In this document: in pieces, positions 20,668 through 32,071 of the stretch
How the letters are laid out: each line of letters opens with the position of its first letter
How positions within the stretch are numbered: the first letter of the stretch is position 1
Assembly: GCF_900115695.1 (NCBI RefSeq)
Contig: NZ_FOXK01000001.1
Location: 186,001-250,000 of the forward strand
Reading direction: 5' to 3'
Length of the DNA stretch: 64,000 nucleotides
DNA from: Ectopseudomonas toyotomiensis
Lineage (GTDB): Bacteria > Pseudomonadota > Gammaproteobacteria > Pseudomonadales > Pseudomonadaceae
Made by a program: the position numbers and the translations under genes
Notes under the pieces: generated by a model
What the model saw: the letters and a program-made list of their open reading frames with translations, nothing else
Told to the model about the DNA's origin: nothing
The model's database searches: none

Positions 20668-20985
20668 TCAGTGCAGGGTCGAATCCCCTGCCCTTTCCTG
20701 TACCAGCACCCAGGGGGCGACCACGACTGCCCACAACTGCGGGTCACGCGAGAGCAGATCTTCGGCACGTGAATCTTCGAGCTTGCACAACAGGCCTTGG
20801 TTCATCCATTGCGCGACTCGAGCCTGATCGTTCTCGGCCACAGCCTGCGCGACCGCCACCAGATCCTGACTACCCTCGACCCAGAGTAGCGCACCGCGAG
20901 CGAAGAACGGCTGCAGTTCCTGCCAACGAATCGGTGCTGTCTCACCGAGCAGCTTGGCATAGAGGGTGCTAGATTGATCCGTCAT
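20668..20985 (-). CDS. DUF2288-family protein
   Basis: This 105-residue soluble protein contains LYAKLLGETAPIRWQEL, FFARGALLWVE and the tail WMNQGLLCKLEDSRAEDL, which match the DUF2288 pattern. The family has no assigned function. No signal peptide or metal motif is visible. It ends about 95 bp before the DUF5064-like gene on the same strand and is divergent from braC, with a 295-bp gap. Confidence 0.8.
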   Translation of the reverse strand: MTDQSSTLYAKLLGETAPIRWQELQPFFARGALLWVEGSQDLVAVAQAVAENDQARVAQWMNQGLLCKLEDSRAEDLLSRDPQLWAVVVAPWVLVQERAGDSTLH

Positions 20986-21280
20986 GGTGTGTCCCGTCTC
21001 GATGGCGTTGAATGCAGGCGCGCAATGATAGCGTCGGCAACTGCCCTGGCAACCGCGCGACGCTCGCCAGCCGACCCAGGCCACGCCGTTTTTCTATACA
21101 TTCCTTGCAATTTAGCGACAACCCCACGTTTCGCCTCCAGCTGCCGGCTTTTCAAGGCGCAAATCCGCGCTCTACACTGTTCCGGTACAGTTGCCGGAGG
21201 CATTACCGGGGTAACGAACCCGGTTCTGCAGCTTCGGCCGCAAGAACTACAACAACGAAAAACACAAGAGTGGAGCACTC

Positions 21281-22402
21281 ATGAACAAGGCTACTAAGCA
21301 GATTTCCAAGCTGTTCGCGGCAATGGCACTGGCGGGGGCGGCCAGCTATTCGATGGCGGCCGACAACATCAAGATCGGTCTGGCCGGTCCGGTGACCGGT
21401 GCCGTTGCTCAGTACGGTGAGATGCAATTCATCGGCGCCAAGATGGCCATCGAGCAGATCAACAAGGCCGGCGGCGTCAACGGCGCCCAACTCGAAGGCG
21501 TGGTCTACGACGACGCGTGCGATCCGAAGCAGGCCGTTGCCGTTGCCAACAAGATCGTCAACGACGGCGTCAAGTTCGTGGTTGGCCACCTGTGCTCCAG
21601 CTCTACTCAGCCGGCTTCCGACATCTACGAAGACGAAGGCATCCTGATGATCACCGCGGCTTCCACCAGCCCGGACATCACCGCTCGTGGCTACGAGCTG
21701 GTCTTCCGCACCATCGGTCTGGACAGCCTGCAAGGCCCGACCGCCGGTAACTTCATCGCTGACCACGTCAAGCCGAAGAACGTCGCCGTCATTCACGACA
21801 AGCAGCAGTACGGTGAAGGTATCGCCACCGCGGTCAAGCAGACCCTGGAAGGCAAAGGCGTCAAGGTTTCCCTGTTCGAAGGCATCAACGCCGGCGACAA
21901 GGACTTCTCGGCACTGATCGCCAAGCTCAACCAGGCTGGCGTCGACTTCGTCTACTACGGCGGCTACCACCCGGAGCTGGGCCTGCTGCTGCGCCAGACC
22001 AAAGAGCGCGGCCTGAACGTCAAGTTCATGGGTCCGGAAGGTGTGGGTAACAAGGAAATCTCGGCCATCGCCGGCCCGGCTTCCGAAGGCCTGCTGGTCA
22101 CCCTGCCGAAGTCCTTCGACCAGGATCCGAAGAACCAGGCGCTGGTCGAGGCCTTCAAGGCCAAGAACGAAGACCCGAGCGGTCCGTTCGTATTCCCGGC
22201 CTACGCTGCCGTTCAGGTCATCGCCGAAGGCATCGAGAAAGCCGGCGATACCGATACCGCCAAGGTAGCGGCTGCTCTGCGCGCCAACAGCTTCGACACC
22301 CCCACCGGCGCCCTGGCCTTCGACGAGAAGGGTGACCTGAAGGACTTCAGCTTCGTGGTGTACGAGTGGCACCAGGACGGCACCAAGTCCGAAGCCAAGT
22401 AA
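21281..22402 (+). CDS. braC: Branched-chain amino-acid binding protein BraC
   Basis: This 373-residue periplasmic binding protein delivers Leu, Ile, Val (and, in P. aeruginosa, Ala and Thr) to the Bra transporter. Residues 1-26 form a signal peptide ending SMA. The mature protein starts ADNIKIGLAGPVTGAVAQYG, typical of the LivJ/LivK fold, and the pocket segment HLCSSSTQPASDIY is conserved. Codon use is more biased than its neighbours, as expected for an abundant protein. A terminator-like hairpin follows, which would give more braC than permease mRNA. Confidence 0.95.
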   Translation: MNKATKQISKLFAAMALAGAASYSMAADNIKIGLAGPVTGAVAQYGEMQFIGAKMAIEQINKAGGVNGAQLEGVVYDDACDPKQAVAVANKIVNDGVKFVVGHLCSSSTQPASDIYEDEGILMITAASTSPDITARGYELVFRTIGLDSLQGPTAGNFIADHVKPKNVAVIHDKQQYGEGIATAVKQTLEGKGVKVSLFEGINAGDKDFSALIAKLNQAGVDFVYYGGYHPELGLLLRQTKERGLNVKFMGPEGVGNKEISAIAGPASEGLLVTLPKSFDQDPKNQALVEAFKAKNEDPSGPFVFPAYAAVQVIAEGIEKAGDTDTAKVAAALRANSFDTPTGALAFDEKGDLKDFSFVVYEWHQDGTKSEAK

Positions 22403-22418
22403 GCTTCCTGTCTGAGCC

Positions 22419-22448
22419 AAAGCCCACTGCGCGAGCAGTGGGCTTTGT
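22419..22448 (+). terminator. Attenuating hairpin between braC and braD
   Basis: AAAGCCCACTGC-GCGA-GCAGTGGGCTTTG has a long stem and short T run. It lies inside the operon, so partial termination is likely. Confidence 0.7.
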
Positions 22449-22518
22449 TTATTAGAAGAATTCCGGCCTCGCGCTGCGCCACAAGCGCCGCTTTACGCAA
22501 GCGCCCAGGAGTTAGGCA

Positions 22519-24694
<2,176 letters not shown>

Positions 24695-24698
<4 letters not shown>

Positions 24699-25462
24699 GC
24701 CGCACGATTCTCGAAGTAAGCGGCCTGTCCATGCGTTTCGGCGGTCTGTTGGCCGTCAACGGGGTGGGCCTGAATGTCAAGGAAAAGCAGGTGGTCTCGA
24801 TGATCGGCCCGAACGGCGCCGGCAAGACCACCGTCTTCAACTGCCTGACCGGCTTCTATCAGCCGAGCTCCGGCAGCATCCGCCTCAATGGCGAAGCGAT
24901 CGAAGGCCTGCCCGGCCACAAGATCGCCCGCAAGGGCGTGGTACGCACCTTCCAGAACGTGCGTCTGTTCAAGGACATGACGGCGGTGGAAAACCTGCTG
25001 ATCGCCCAGCATCGCCATCTCAACACCAGCTACCTGGCGGGTCTGTTCAAAACCTCGGCATTCCGCCGCAGCGAGCGCGAGGCCATGGACTACGCCGCCC
25101 ACTGGCTGGAACAGGTCGACCTCGTGGACTTCGCCAACCGTAGCGCCGGCACCCTGGCCTACGGTCAGCAGCGTCGCCTGGAAATCGCCCGCTGCATGAT
25201 GACGCGCCCGAGCATCCTCATGCTCGACGAGCCGGCCGCCGGTCTCAACCCGCGTGAAACCGAAGACCTGAAAGCGCTGATCAGCGTGCTGCGTGACGAG
25301 CACAATGTCACCGTGCTGCTGATCGAGCACGACATGAAGCTGGTGATGAGCATTTCCGACCACATCTACGTGATCAACCAGGGCACTCCCCTGGCCGACG
25401 GCACGCCGGACGACATCCGCAACAACCCGGACGTGATCAAAGCCTATCTGGGGGAGGCGTAA
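24695..25462 (+). CDS. braF: Branched-chain amino-acid ABC ATPase BraF
   Basis: This 255-residue LivG-type ATPase has Walker A GPNGAGKT (residues 38-45), a signature variant [12 protein letters not shown] in place of LSGGQ as is usual for LivG, Walker [13 protein letters not shown] and the H-loop in LIEHDMKLV. It powers import together with BraG. Its start overlaps the braE stop. Confidence 0.95.
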
Positions 25463-25465
25463 TCC

Positions 25466-26167
25466 ATGCTCAGCTTCAACAACGTCTCAACCTTCTACGG
25501 CAAGATCCAGGCCCTGCACGACGTCAGCATCGAAGTGCAGAAAGGCGAGATCGTCACCCTGATCGGCGCCAACGGTGCCGGCAAGTCGACCCTGCTGATG
25601 ACCCTGTGCGGCAACCCGCGCGCCACCAGCGGCAGCATCCGTTACCTGGGTGAAGAGCTGGTGGGCATGGATACCCCGGAGATCATGCGCAAGAGCATCG
25701 CCATCGTGCCAGAAGGCCGTCGCGTGTTCGCCCGCCTGACCGTCGAGGAAAACCTGGCCATGGGCGGCTTCTTCGGTGACAAGGCGGACAATCAGGAGCA
25801 ACTGGACAAGGTACTGCACCTGTTCCCGCGCCTGAAGGAACGCTTCGCCCAACGTGCCGGCACCATGAGCGGCGGCGAGCAGCAGATGCTCGCCATCGGT
25901 CGCGCGTTGATGAGCAAGCCCAACCTGCTGCTGCTCGACGAGCCGTCGCTGGGTCTGGCGCCGATCATCATCCAGCAGATCTTCGACATCATCGAGCAAC
26001 TGCGCAAAGATGGCGTGACCGTGTTCCTGGTCGAGCAAAACGCCAACCAGGCGCTGAAGCTGGCCGATCGCGGCTACGTGCTGGAGAACGGCCACATCGT
26101 CATGCAGGGTAGCGGCGAAGAGCTGCTCAACGACCCCAAGGTACGCGACGCCTACCTCGGCGGCTAA
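25466..26167 (+). CDS. braG: Branched-chain amino-acid ABC ATPase BraG
   Basis: This 233-residue LivF-type ATPase has Walker A GANGAGKS (residues 34-41), signature MSGGEQQMLAIGRAL, Walker B LLLLDEPSLGL and VEQN as the H-loop variant typical of LivF. It is the last gene of braCDEFG, 3 bp after braF, with a terminator 20 bp downstream. Confidence 0.95.
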   Translation: MLSFNNVSTFYGKIQALHDVSIEVQKGEIVTLIGANGAGKSTLLMTLCGNPRATSGSIRYLGEELVGMDTPEIMRKSIAIVPEGRRVFARLTVEENLAMGGFFGDKADNQEQLDKVLHLFPRLKERFAQRAGTMSGGEQQMLAIGRALMSKPNLLLLDEPSLGLAPIIIQQIFDIIEQLRKDGVTVFLVEQNANQALKLADRGYVLENGHIVMQGSGEELLNDPKVRDAYLGG

Positions 26168-26185
26168 GCGATACCTGCTATATCG

Positions 26186-26213
26186 GAACCGCCCTTCGGG
26201 GCGGTTTCTTTTT
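26186..26213 (+). terminator. Rho-independent terminator after braG
   Basis: AACCGCCC-TTCG-GGGCGGTT is a tetraloop stem followed by a T run. It ends the bra operon. Confidence 0.88.
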
Positions 26214-26242
26214 ATCCGCGGGAGTGAAACGGTCCACATTGG

Positions 26243-26330
26243 ATCGCCCGCAAGCGGGCTCCTACAAACAATAAGACCACCGCCTCCTGTAGCAGCCGGC
26301 TTGCCGGCGATCATAGCGTGCCGGCGAACT
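26243..26330. repeat. REP-like palindromes
   Basis: ATCGCCCGCAAGCGGGCTCCTAC and CTGTAGCAGCCGGCTTGCCGGCGAT are two short palindromic units in opposite orientation, typical of pseudomonad extragenic repeats. Confidence 0.65.
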
Positions 26331-26410
26331 CTTAAGCGGATATTTCCACCCTCTTGCATCAGATGAGACGAGTATTAGTCTCAATAACTCTGCCCTCTTG
26401 AGCCCCGATC

Positions 26411-27271
26411 ATGCGCAAGCCTTTGCTCCTGCTACTGGCCATCACCCTGCTGCTGGGTGCCTGCAGTCGTGTCGGCCTGGCCTATCGCAACCTCGACTGG
26501 CTGATCCCGTGGAAGCTGGGCGACTACGTGGTACTGACCAGCGAGCAGAGCGCCTGGCTCAAACCCCAACTGCAGGAGCACCTCGCCTGGCATTGCAGCG
26601 TCGAGCTGCCACGTTACCTCGACTGGCTGCAGCGCAGTCAGCAAGCACTGAGCAGCCGCGACAGCGAACTGATGGCCGATCAGCTGAGCGAATTCGAACA
26701 GGCCATGCAGCGCATCGCCGTGGAAATCACCCCCAGCACCATCGAGCTGCTGCGCGGCCTGAGCCCGCGCCAGGTCGAGCAGCTATTGGCATCACTGGAC
26801 GAGCAGAATGCCAAGCTGCGCGAGGAGTTTCTCGAGCCACCGCTGCCGGAGCAGATCAGCCGACGCGCCGAGCGCATGGAGGAACGCTTGCAACCCTGGT
26901 TCGGCAATCTCAATACCGAGCAGCGCGAACGGGTGCAGCGTTGGGCAGAGGGCCTGGGTGAACAGAATCAGGTGTGGATGGATAACCGCCTGGCCTGGCA
27001 GCAGGCATTGCGTGAGGCACTGGAAGTTCGTCGCGGCGATGACTTCGCCGACCGCATGACCGCCCTGCTGCAGCAGCGCGAACGTTTCTACACCAGCGCC
27101 TATCAGGCCAGTTACGAGAAAAACCGTCAGGCCATGGCAGCGATGATCGTCGATCTGGTCGCCCTGGCCGACTCGCGTCAGATGGCGCGCGCCGACAAAC
27201 GCCTGCAAAGCCTGCACAGTGACCTGGCGGCGCAACAGTGCCAAGCGGGCGAGTCGGTCGTCAGTCGCTGA
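26411..27271 (+). CDS. DUF6279-type lipoprotein
   Basis: This 286-residue protein has a lipoprotein signal with lipobox LLGAC (Cys at residue 18) and is otherwise a Glu/Gln/Arg-rich helical protein. The early mature segment RVGLAYRNLDWLIPWKLGDYV is the recognisable conserved part of this family. It is probably anchored to an envelope membrane facing the periplasm. Function is unknown. It stands alone between bra and ung. Confidence 0.82.
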   Translation: MRKPLLLLLAITLLLGACSRVGLAYRNLDWLIPWKLGDYVVLTSEQSAWLKPQLQEHLAWHCSVELPRYLDWLQRSQQALSSRDSELMADQLSEFEQAMQRIAVEITPSTIELLRGLSPRQVEQLLASLDEQNAKLREEFLEPPLPEQISRRAERMEERLQPWFGNLNTEQRERVQRWAEGLGEQNQVWMDNRLAWQQALREALEVRRGDDFADRMTALLQQRERFYTSAYQASYEKNRQAMAAMIVDLVALADSRQMARADKRLQSLHSDLAAQQCQAGESVVSR

Positions 27272-27308
27272 GACCTCAACAGCCGATGGACATACGCAGC
27301 ACTCCCGC

Positions 27309-27998
27309 TTAGAGCGCCGGTAAGCGCCAGTCGATGGGCGTCATGCCATTCTGGCTGAGGAACTGGTTGCAGCGGCTGAAATGGCCATTACCGATGAAAC
27401 CGCGATGCGCCGACAACGGCGACGGATGCGGTGAACGCAGCACCAGGTGCTTGGTCGGGTCGATCAGGCGCTGTTTGCTCTGCGCATGGCTGCCCCAGAG
27501 CAGGAACACCAGTTTGGGCTGATGCTCGCTGACCACCTCGATCACCCGGTCGGTAAAGAACTGCCAGCCCTTGCCCGCGTGCGAGCCGGCGTTGGCGCGC
27601 TCTACCGTCAGCGAGGTGTTGAGCAGCAGCACGCCCTGATCGGCCCAGCTCTGCAGGTAACCGTGCGCGGGGATGTCGATATTGAGGTCGCGCTTGAGCT
27701 CCTTGTAGATATTCACCAGCGACGGCGGCGTCTGCACGCCCGGCTGCACCGAGAAGCACAGGCCGTGTGCCTGACCGGGGCCGTGGTAAGGGTCCTGGCC
27801 GATGATCACTACCTTGACCTGATCCAGCGGCGTGGAGTTGAGCGCATTGAAGATCAATGGGCCCGGCGGATAGATTTCCTTGCCGGCCGCCTTCTCCGCC
27901 TGCAGGAACGCACGCAGCTCGCTCATGTAAGGCTTGTCGAACTCCTCACGCAGCGCGTGTTTCCAGCTGGCTTCGAGCTTGATGCGATCATCGGTCAT
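27309..27998 (-). CDS. ung: Uracil-DNA glycosylase
   Basis: This 229-residue family-1 enzyme removes uracil from DNA. The catalytic water-activating motif [18 protein letters not shown] (Asp69) and the minor-groove loop [11 protein letters not shown] are intact. The ATG giving [12 protein letters not shown] was chosen by comparison with the family. An upstream in-frame start would add 21 residues of no similarity. It is convergent with the lipoprotein gene. Confidence 0.96.
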   Translation of the reverse strand: MTDDRIKLEASWKHALREEFDKPYMSELRAFLQAEKAAGKEIYPPGPLIFNALNSTPLDQVKVVIIGQDPYHGPGQAHGLCFSVQPGVQTPPSLVNIYKELKRDLNIDIPAHGYLQSWADQGVLLLNTSLTVERANAGSHAGKGWQFFTDRVIEVVSEHQPKLVFLLWGSHAQSKQRLIDPTKHLVLRSPHPSPLSAHRGFIGNGHFSRCNQFLSQNGMTPIDWRLPAL

Positions 27999-28136
27999 GC
28001 GGTTTTCCTGCGGGTACAAAACGAGTGGAGGCACGCTAGAGAAGGCCGCAAGGCAAGTCAAGGAAGAGCTTGCCGGCAGGGCGAAGGATGCTTTGCTAGC
28101 CTTTCGGGAACCGTATCAATCGATGATGCCAAGCCG

Positions 28137-28949
28137 ATGTCTCCCTCCACCGATACCCTGCGCATGGCGTTGCTCAACCGCTTCCTCAAGGGCGAAGCCA
28201 GGATTCCGCAGATGCCTGAAGCCGCCGTGCGCATCAGAAAGCTGTTGGACGACCCACGCACCTCGCTGGAACAACTGACCCGCGTGATCACTGGCGACCC
28301 GCCGCTGGCCGCGTACCTGATGCAGTTCTCCAATACCCCTCTGCTGCGCGGGGAGCGCTCCTGTAGCTCGCTGCGTGAACTGCTGAGCCGCCTTGGTACC
28401 CGCCAACTGGCGGACCTGGTGTTGGGCTTCAGCCTGCAAAACCTGTTCACCAGCTCCGAACCTGCGCTGCAGCAGGCATTTCGCACTCGTTGGCGCAATG
28501 CCAGGGAGCGCGCCGCCCACTGCGCAGTGCTGGCCCAGCGCACGGGCATGTCACTGGACGACGCCATGCTCGGCGGCTTGCTACAGGACATCGGCAGCCT
28601 GCCGCTACTTTCCGAGCTGGAGCACTGGCCGAACGTGCCGCGCGAGAGCGATACGCTGCACGAGCTATGCGATCAACTATCCGGGGATCTCGGCGCTCTG
28701 GTCCTGACCCGCTGGCAACTGCCCTCGGCGATCATCGAGTCCACCCGTCTTTACGGCCAGTGGCAGCGCGAGCATGACGGCGCTGCCGACCTGGCGGATC
28801 TGGTCCTGCTCGCCAGTTCCCTGCAGACGAGCAAGACGCTGCAGGGGCCGCTACCGGCGCAGGCAAAACTGGGCCTGGAGCAGCCGCTTGACGAACTGAG
28901 GCAGGAGCTGGCGGGCGAACTGCAATTGTGGAAGCGTCTGCTTGCCTGA
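28137..28949 (+). CDS. HDOD-domain protein
   Basis: This 270-residue cytoplasmic protein has an HDOD domain over most of its length: IPQMPEAAVRIRKLLDDP, then TRVITGDPPLAAYLMQFSN, then GLLQDIGSLPLL. HDOD proteins are non-catalytic HD-fold relatives linked to cyclic di-GMP signalling, chemotaxis and DNA-damage responses. The His-Asp pair of true HD phosphohydrolases is not obvious here. The N-terminal start is uncertain because the ribosome binding site is weak. Confidence 0.85.
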   Translation: MSPSTDTLRMALLNRFLKGEARIPQMPEAAVRIRKLLDDPRTSLEQLTRVITGDPPLAAYLMQFSNTPLLRGERSCSSLRELLSRLGTRQLADLVLGFSLQNLFTSSEPALQQAFRTRWRNARERAAHCAVLAQRTGMSLDDAMLGGLLQDIGSLPLLSELEHWPNVPRESDTLHELCDQLSGDLGALVLTRWQLPSAIIESTRLYGQWQREHDGAADLADLVLLASSLQTSKTLQGPLPAQAKLGLEQPLDELRQELAGELQLWKRLLA

Positions 28950-29047
28950 AGTGCCTGCTATGCAGCCTCATCAGGCACATGGATGCAGCTTGTCCGCCCC
29001 CTGGAGCAGGTTGAGACTCTTCTGCACCGCCCGATGCAGGAGGTCAT

Positions 29048-29461
29048 ATGAGCGACTCGAACGGTATCAGCCGTGAACGCCTGGAGCAGGCGCTCGCCCA
29101 CTCCACCTTTGCCCAACTGCTCGGCGCTGAACTGCTCGATTTTGCGCCGGGCCGGGTCAGTCTGCAGGTGCGCAGCCGTCCCGACCTGTGCCAGCACCAT
29201 GGCTACATGCATGGCGCGGTGGTCGGTTTCATGGTCGACAGCGGCTGCGCCTGGGCAGCGGCGTCGATGGTCGGCGACGTGGTCACCAGCGAATACAAGC
29301 TCAACCTGCTCGCCCCGGCGCTCGGCGAACGCCTGCTGTGCCGCGCCGAGGTGCTCAAGGCCGGGCAGCGCCAGGCAGTCTGTCGAGCCGATGTGTTCGC
29401 CCTGAAGGATGGCCAGGAAAAGCTGGTGGCCACCGGGCTGGCGACCATCGCGCGGGTGTAG
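29048..29461 (+). CDS. PaaI-family hotdog thioesterase
   Basis: This 137-residue single-hotdog protein contains HHGYMHGAVVGFMVDSGCAWAA, matching the PaaI-type HGG-like active-site helix, and the strand SEYKLNLLAPALGERL. It probably hydrolyses an acyl-CoA. A strong AGGAGGTCAT precedes the ATG. It lies about 100 bp after the HDOD gene and convergent with mmsR, so its link to the valine cluster is only positional. Confidence 0.85.
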   Translation: MSDSNGISRERLEQALAHSTFAQLLGAELLDFAPGRVSLQVRSRPDLCQHHGYMHGAVVGFMVDSGCAWAAASMVGDVVTSEYKLNLLAPALGERLLCRAEVLKAGQRQAVCRADVFALKDGQEKLVATGLATIARV

Positions 29462-29472
29462 CAGGCGTGCGA

Positions 29473-30372
29473 CTAGCCCTGATGCAGCGCCCGGTAATGA
29501 CTGGGCGCCATGCCCACCACCTTGCGAAACAGCCGTGAGAAGTAATAGGGATCGTCGTAGCCAAGCTGCTCGGCGACCTGACGCACTTCGGCATCACCGC
29601 GGTCGAGCAGGCGGCAGGCCAGGGCCATCTTCAACTGGATGAAATCCTGGATCGGCGCATGGCCGGTCAGCGCGCGGTAGGTCTTGGCGAAGTGAAAGCG
29701 TGACAGCCTGAACTGTGCAGCCAGCTCATCGAGGTTGAGGCTGCCGTGCAGGTGCGCGCGCATCACCGCCTGCACCGCCTCGATATCCAGCACGCGGCCG
29801 GACTTGAGGTTGGCCCGTGCAGGCAGCACCGCCAGGGAGCTGAGCATCGCCTGCAAACGGTGCGCGGCATGGATGAAGGGCAAGGCGTTGAGGCCTTGAC
29901 GCTGCAAACCCAGCAACGCCTCGAAATCGCCGATCAATCTGGGTTGCACGCCGATACGCCGCAGCGTCTGCGCGCCCAGCATACGCAGAAAGTCCTCGCT
30001 GAGACTACCGTCGAAGTGCACCCAGTAAATCGTCCAGGGCTTTTGTCCATTGGAGCCATAGGCATGCGGCGCGTCCTTGGGCAGCAGCAGCAGATCGCCA
30101 GCAGCAACCTTGAATCGTCCATCCGCCACGTCCAGCCAACCACTTCCTGAGCGGCAATAGATCAGCAGATGATCGTCAGGTTGCAGGCGTCGCATCTGGT
30201 GCCCGGCCGCTTCCGGATAGAAGCCGATGGCCAGCGGATAGCAACCAGAGCTGAGCACATGGCGCGCCAGCAGGCGGCGCAGGCGCGGCGGAGTAATGAA
30301 GCGCTGTCCACCGACGGGCAACGGCCAATTGGAGGTTTCCACCCGCATCCTCACTGCATCACTCCTTTGCAT
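29473..30372 (-). CDS. mmsR: AraC-family regulator, MmsR-like
   Basis: This 299-residue protein has an N-terminal AraC_binding cupin region ([25 protein letters not shown]) and a C-terminal two-part HTH domain ([29 protein letters not shown] and [25 protein letters not shown]). It is divergent from mmsA with a 105-bp gap holding a spaced direct repeat. Known MmsR activates the valine/3-hydroxyisobutyrate genes, so the same job is inferred here from position. Confidence 0.88.
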   Translation of the reverse strand: MQRSDAVRMRVETSNWPLPVGGQRFITPPRLRRLLARHVLSSGCYPLAIGFYPEAAGHQMRRLQPDDHLLIYCRSGSGWLDVADGRFKVAAGDLLLLPKDAPHAYGSNGQKPWTIYWVHFDGSLSEDFLRMLGAQTLRRIGVQPRLIGDFEALLGLQRQGLNALPFIHAAHRLQAMLSSLAVLPARANLKSGRVLDIEAVQAVMRAHLHGSLNLDELAAQFRLSRFHFAKTYRALTGHAPIQDFIQLKMALACRLLDRGDAEVRQVAEQLGYDDPYYFSRLFRKVVGMAPSHYRALHQG

Positions 30373-30386
30373 CCCGATCGAATGAC

Positions 30387-30447
30387 AAGATCGTCCATCC
30401 CAAGACCAAGATCGTCAATCCACAAGCGAACATCGAATGGCTATAAA
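30387..30447 (+). promoter_or_regulatory. mmsA promoter with candidate MmsR direct repeats
   Basis: AAGATCGTCCATCC (30387) and AAGATCGTCAATCC (30408) are direct repeats with a 21-bp period, the spacing AraC-type activators use. The second ends about 20 bp before TATAAA (30442), so it would overlap the -35 position, as in activator-dependent promoters. Confidence 0.6.
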
Positions 30448-30477
30448 GAATCCATACAAGAACAACAGGAGGCGACC

Positions 30478-31974
30478 ATGCCCCGCACGCTACCGCAATT
30501 GATCGACGGCCAATGGCAAACCAGCCAGGCTCGTGAGCTGATCGAAGTCACCGACCCGGCCACTCAGGAGGTGATCGCCCTCGCCCCCAAGGCCACCGCC
30601 GAGGAAATCGAGGCCGCAGTGGCCAGTGCGCAGAAAGCCTTCCTCGCCTGGCGCGAAGTACCGGTATCGGAGCGCGCCCGCCTGATGCTGCGTTATCAGC
30701 ACCTGCTCAAGGAGCATCACGACGAGCTGGCGGAGATTCTCGCAGCGGAAACCGGCAAGACCTTCGCCGACGCCAAGGGCGACGTCTGGCGCGGCATCGA
30801 GGTGGCCGAGCATGCCGCCAATATCGCCAGCCTGATGATGGGCGAGACGGTGGAGAACGTCGCCCGCGAGATCGACACCGCCAGTTGGATCCAGCCGCTG
30901 GGCGTGTGCGTCGGCATCACCCCGTTCAACTTCCCGGCGATGATTCCGTTGTGGATGTTTCCGCTGGCCATCGCCTGCGGCAATACCTTCATTCTCAAAC
31001 CCTCGGAACAGGATCCGATGACGCCCAATCGTCTGGCCGAACTGTTCCTCGAAGCCGGCGCGCCGGCTGGCGTGCTGCAGGTGCTGCATGGCGGCCGCGA
31101 GCAAGTCGATGCGCTGCTGGTGCATCCGCAGGTACGCGCGGTGTCCTTCGTCGGTTCGGTGACGGTGGGCCAGCACGTCTATCGCACCGGCACCCAGCAT
31201 TTGAAACGGGTGCAGGCCTTCGCCGGGGCCAAGAACCATATGGTGATCATGCCTGACGCACCGAAGGATCAGGTGCTCAGCAACCTGCTCGGCGCCAGTT
31301 GTGGTGCGGCCGGGCAGCGCTGCATGGCAATCAGCGTGGCAGTGTTCGTCGGCGAATCGAAACAGTGGATCGATGAGCTGGCCAAGCAGATGGCCGCACT
31401 GCGTCCTGGCCACTGGCAGGACAGCGGCGCCGCCTACGGCCCACTGATCAGCCCGCAGGCACGCCAGCGCGTGCTGCGCCTGATCGAACAGGGCAAGGCC
31501 GAAGGCGCCGAATGCCTGCTCGACGGTTCGCAGTGCACGGTGGAGGGGTATCCGAATGGCAACTGGGTCGGGCCGACACTGTTCCGTGGCGTGACGACGA
31601 AGATGGGCCTGTACCGCGAAGAAATCTTCGGCCCGGTGCTGGTGTGCATGCAGGTAGACACCCTGGAAGAGGCCATCGCACTGGTCAACGCCAGCCCTTA
31701 CGGCAACGGCACCAGCCTGTTCACCCGCTCCGGCGGCGCTGCGCGGCATTTCCAGCATGCCGTGGAAGTTGGCCAGGTGGGCATCAACGTACCGATCCCG
31801 GTGCCGTTGCCGTTCTTCTCCTTCACAGGCTGGAAGGGCTCGTTCTACGGCGACCTGCACGCCTACGGTAAGCAGGCGGTGCGTTTCTATACCGAGACCA
31901 AGACGGTGACCAGCCGCTGGTTCGACGACACGCCGCTCGGCGAGGGCCCGAACATGACTATTCAACTGAAATGA
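30478..31974 (+). CDS. mmsA: Methylmalonate-semialdehyde dehydrogenase (CoA-acylating)
   Basis: This 498-residue aldehyde dehydrogenase converts methylmalonate semialdehyde, NAD and CoA to propionyl-CoA and CO2, the last step of valine breakdown. The family signatures [20 protein letters not shown] and [10 protein letters not shown] are present, and the catalytic Cys is residue 282 in [11 protein letters not shown]. The ATG follows a perfect AGGAGGCGACC. The reading frame is open far upstream without similarity, so this start is firm. It is the first gene of the valine cluster. Confidence 0.95.
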   Translation: MPRTLPQLIDGQWQTSQARELIEVTDPATQEVIALAPKATAEEIEAAVASAQKAFLAWREVPVSERARLMLRYQHLLKEHHDELAEILAAETGKTFADAKGDVWRGIEVAEHAANIASLMMGETVENVAREIDTASWIQPLGVCVGITPFNFPAMIPLWMFPLAIACGNTFILKPSEQDPMTPNRLAELFLEAGAPAGVLQVLHGGREQVDALLVHPQVRAVSFVGSVTVGQHVYRTGTQHLKRVQAFAGAKNHMVIMPDAPKDQVLSNLLGASCGAAGQRCMAISVAVFVGESKQWIDELAKQMAALRPGHWQDSGAAYGPLISPQARQRVLRLIEQGKAEGAECLLDGSQCTVEGYPNGNWVGPTLFRGVTTKMGLYREEIFGPVLVCMQVDTLEEAIALVNASPYGNGTSLFTRSGGAARHFQHAVEVGQVGINVPIPVPLPFFSFTGWKGSFYGDLHAYGKQAVRFYTETKTVTSRWFDDTPLGEGPNMTIQLK

Positions 31975-32071
31975 GAACTGGGTGATGCTTTCTTAGACTA
32001 ATAGACGATCACTCGAACTGGACGAGCGGCGTAAAACAGTTCTCTGCAGAACAAAAACAAGGAGAACTGCA

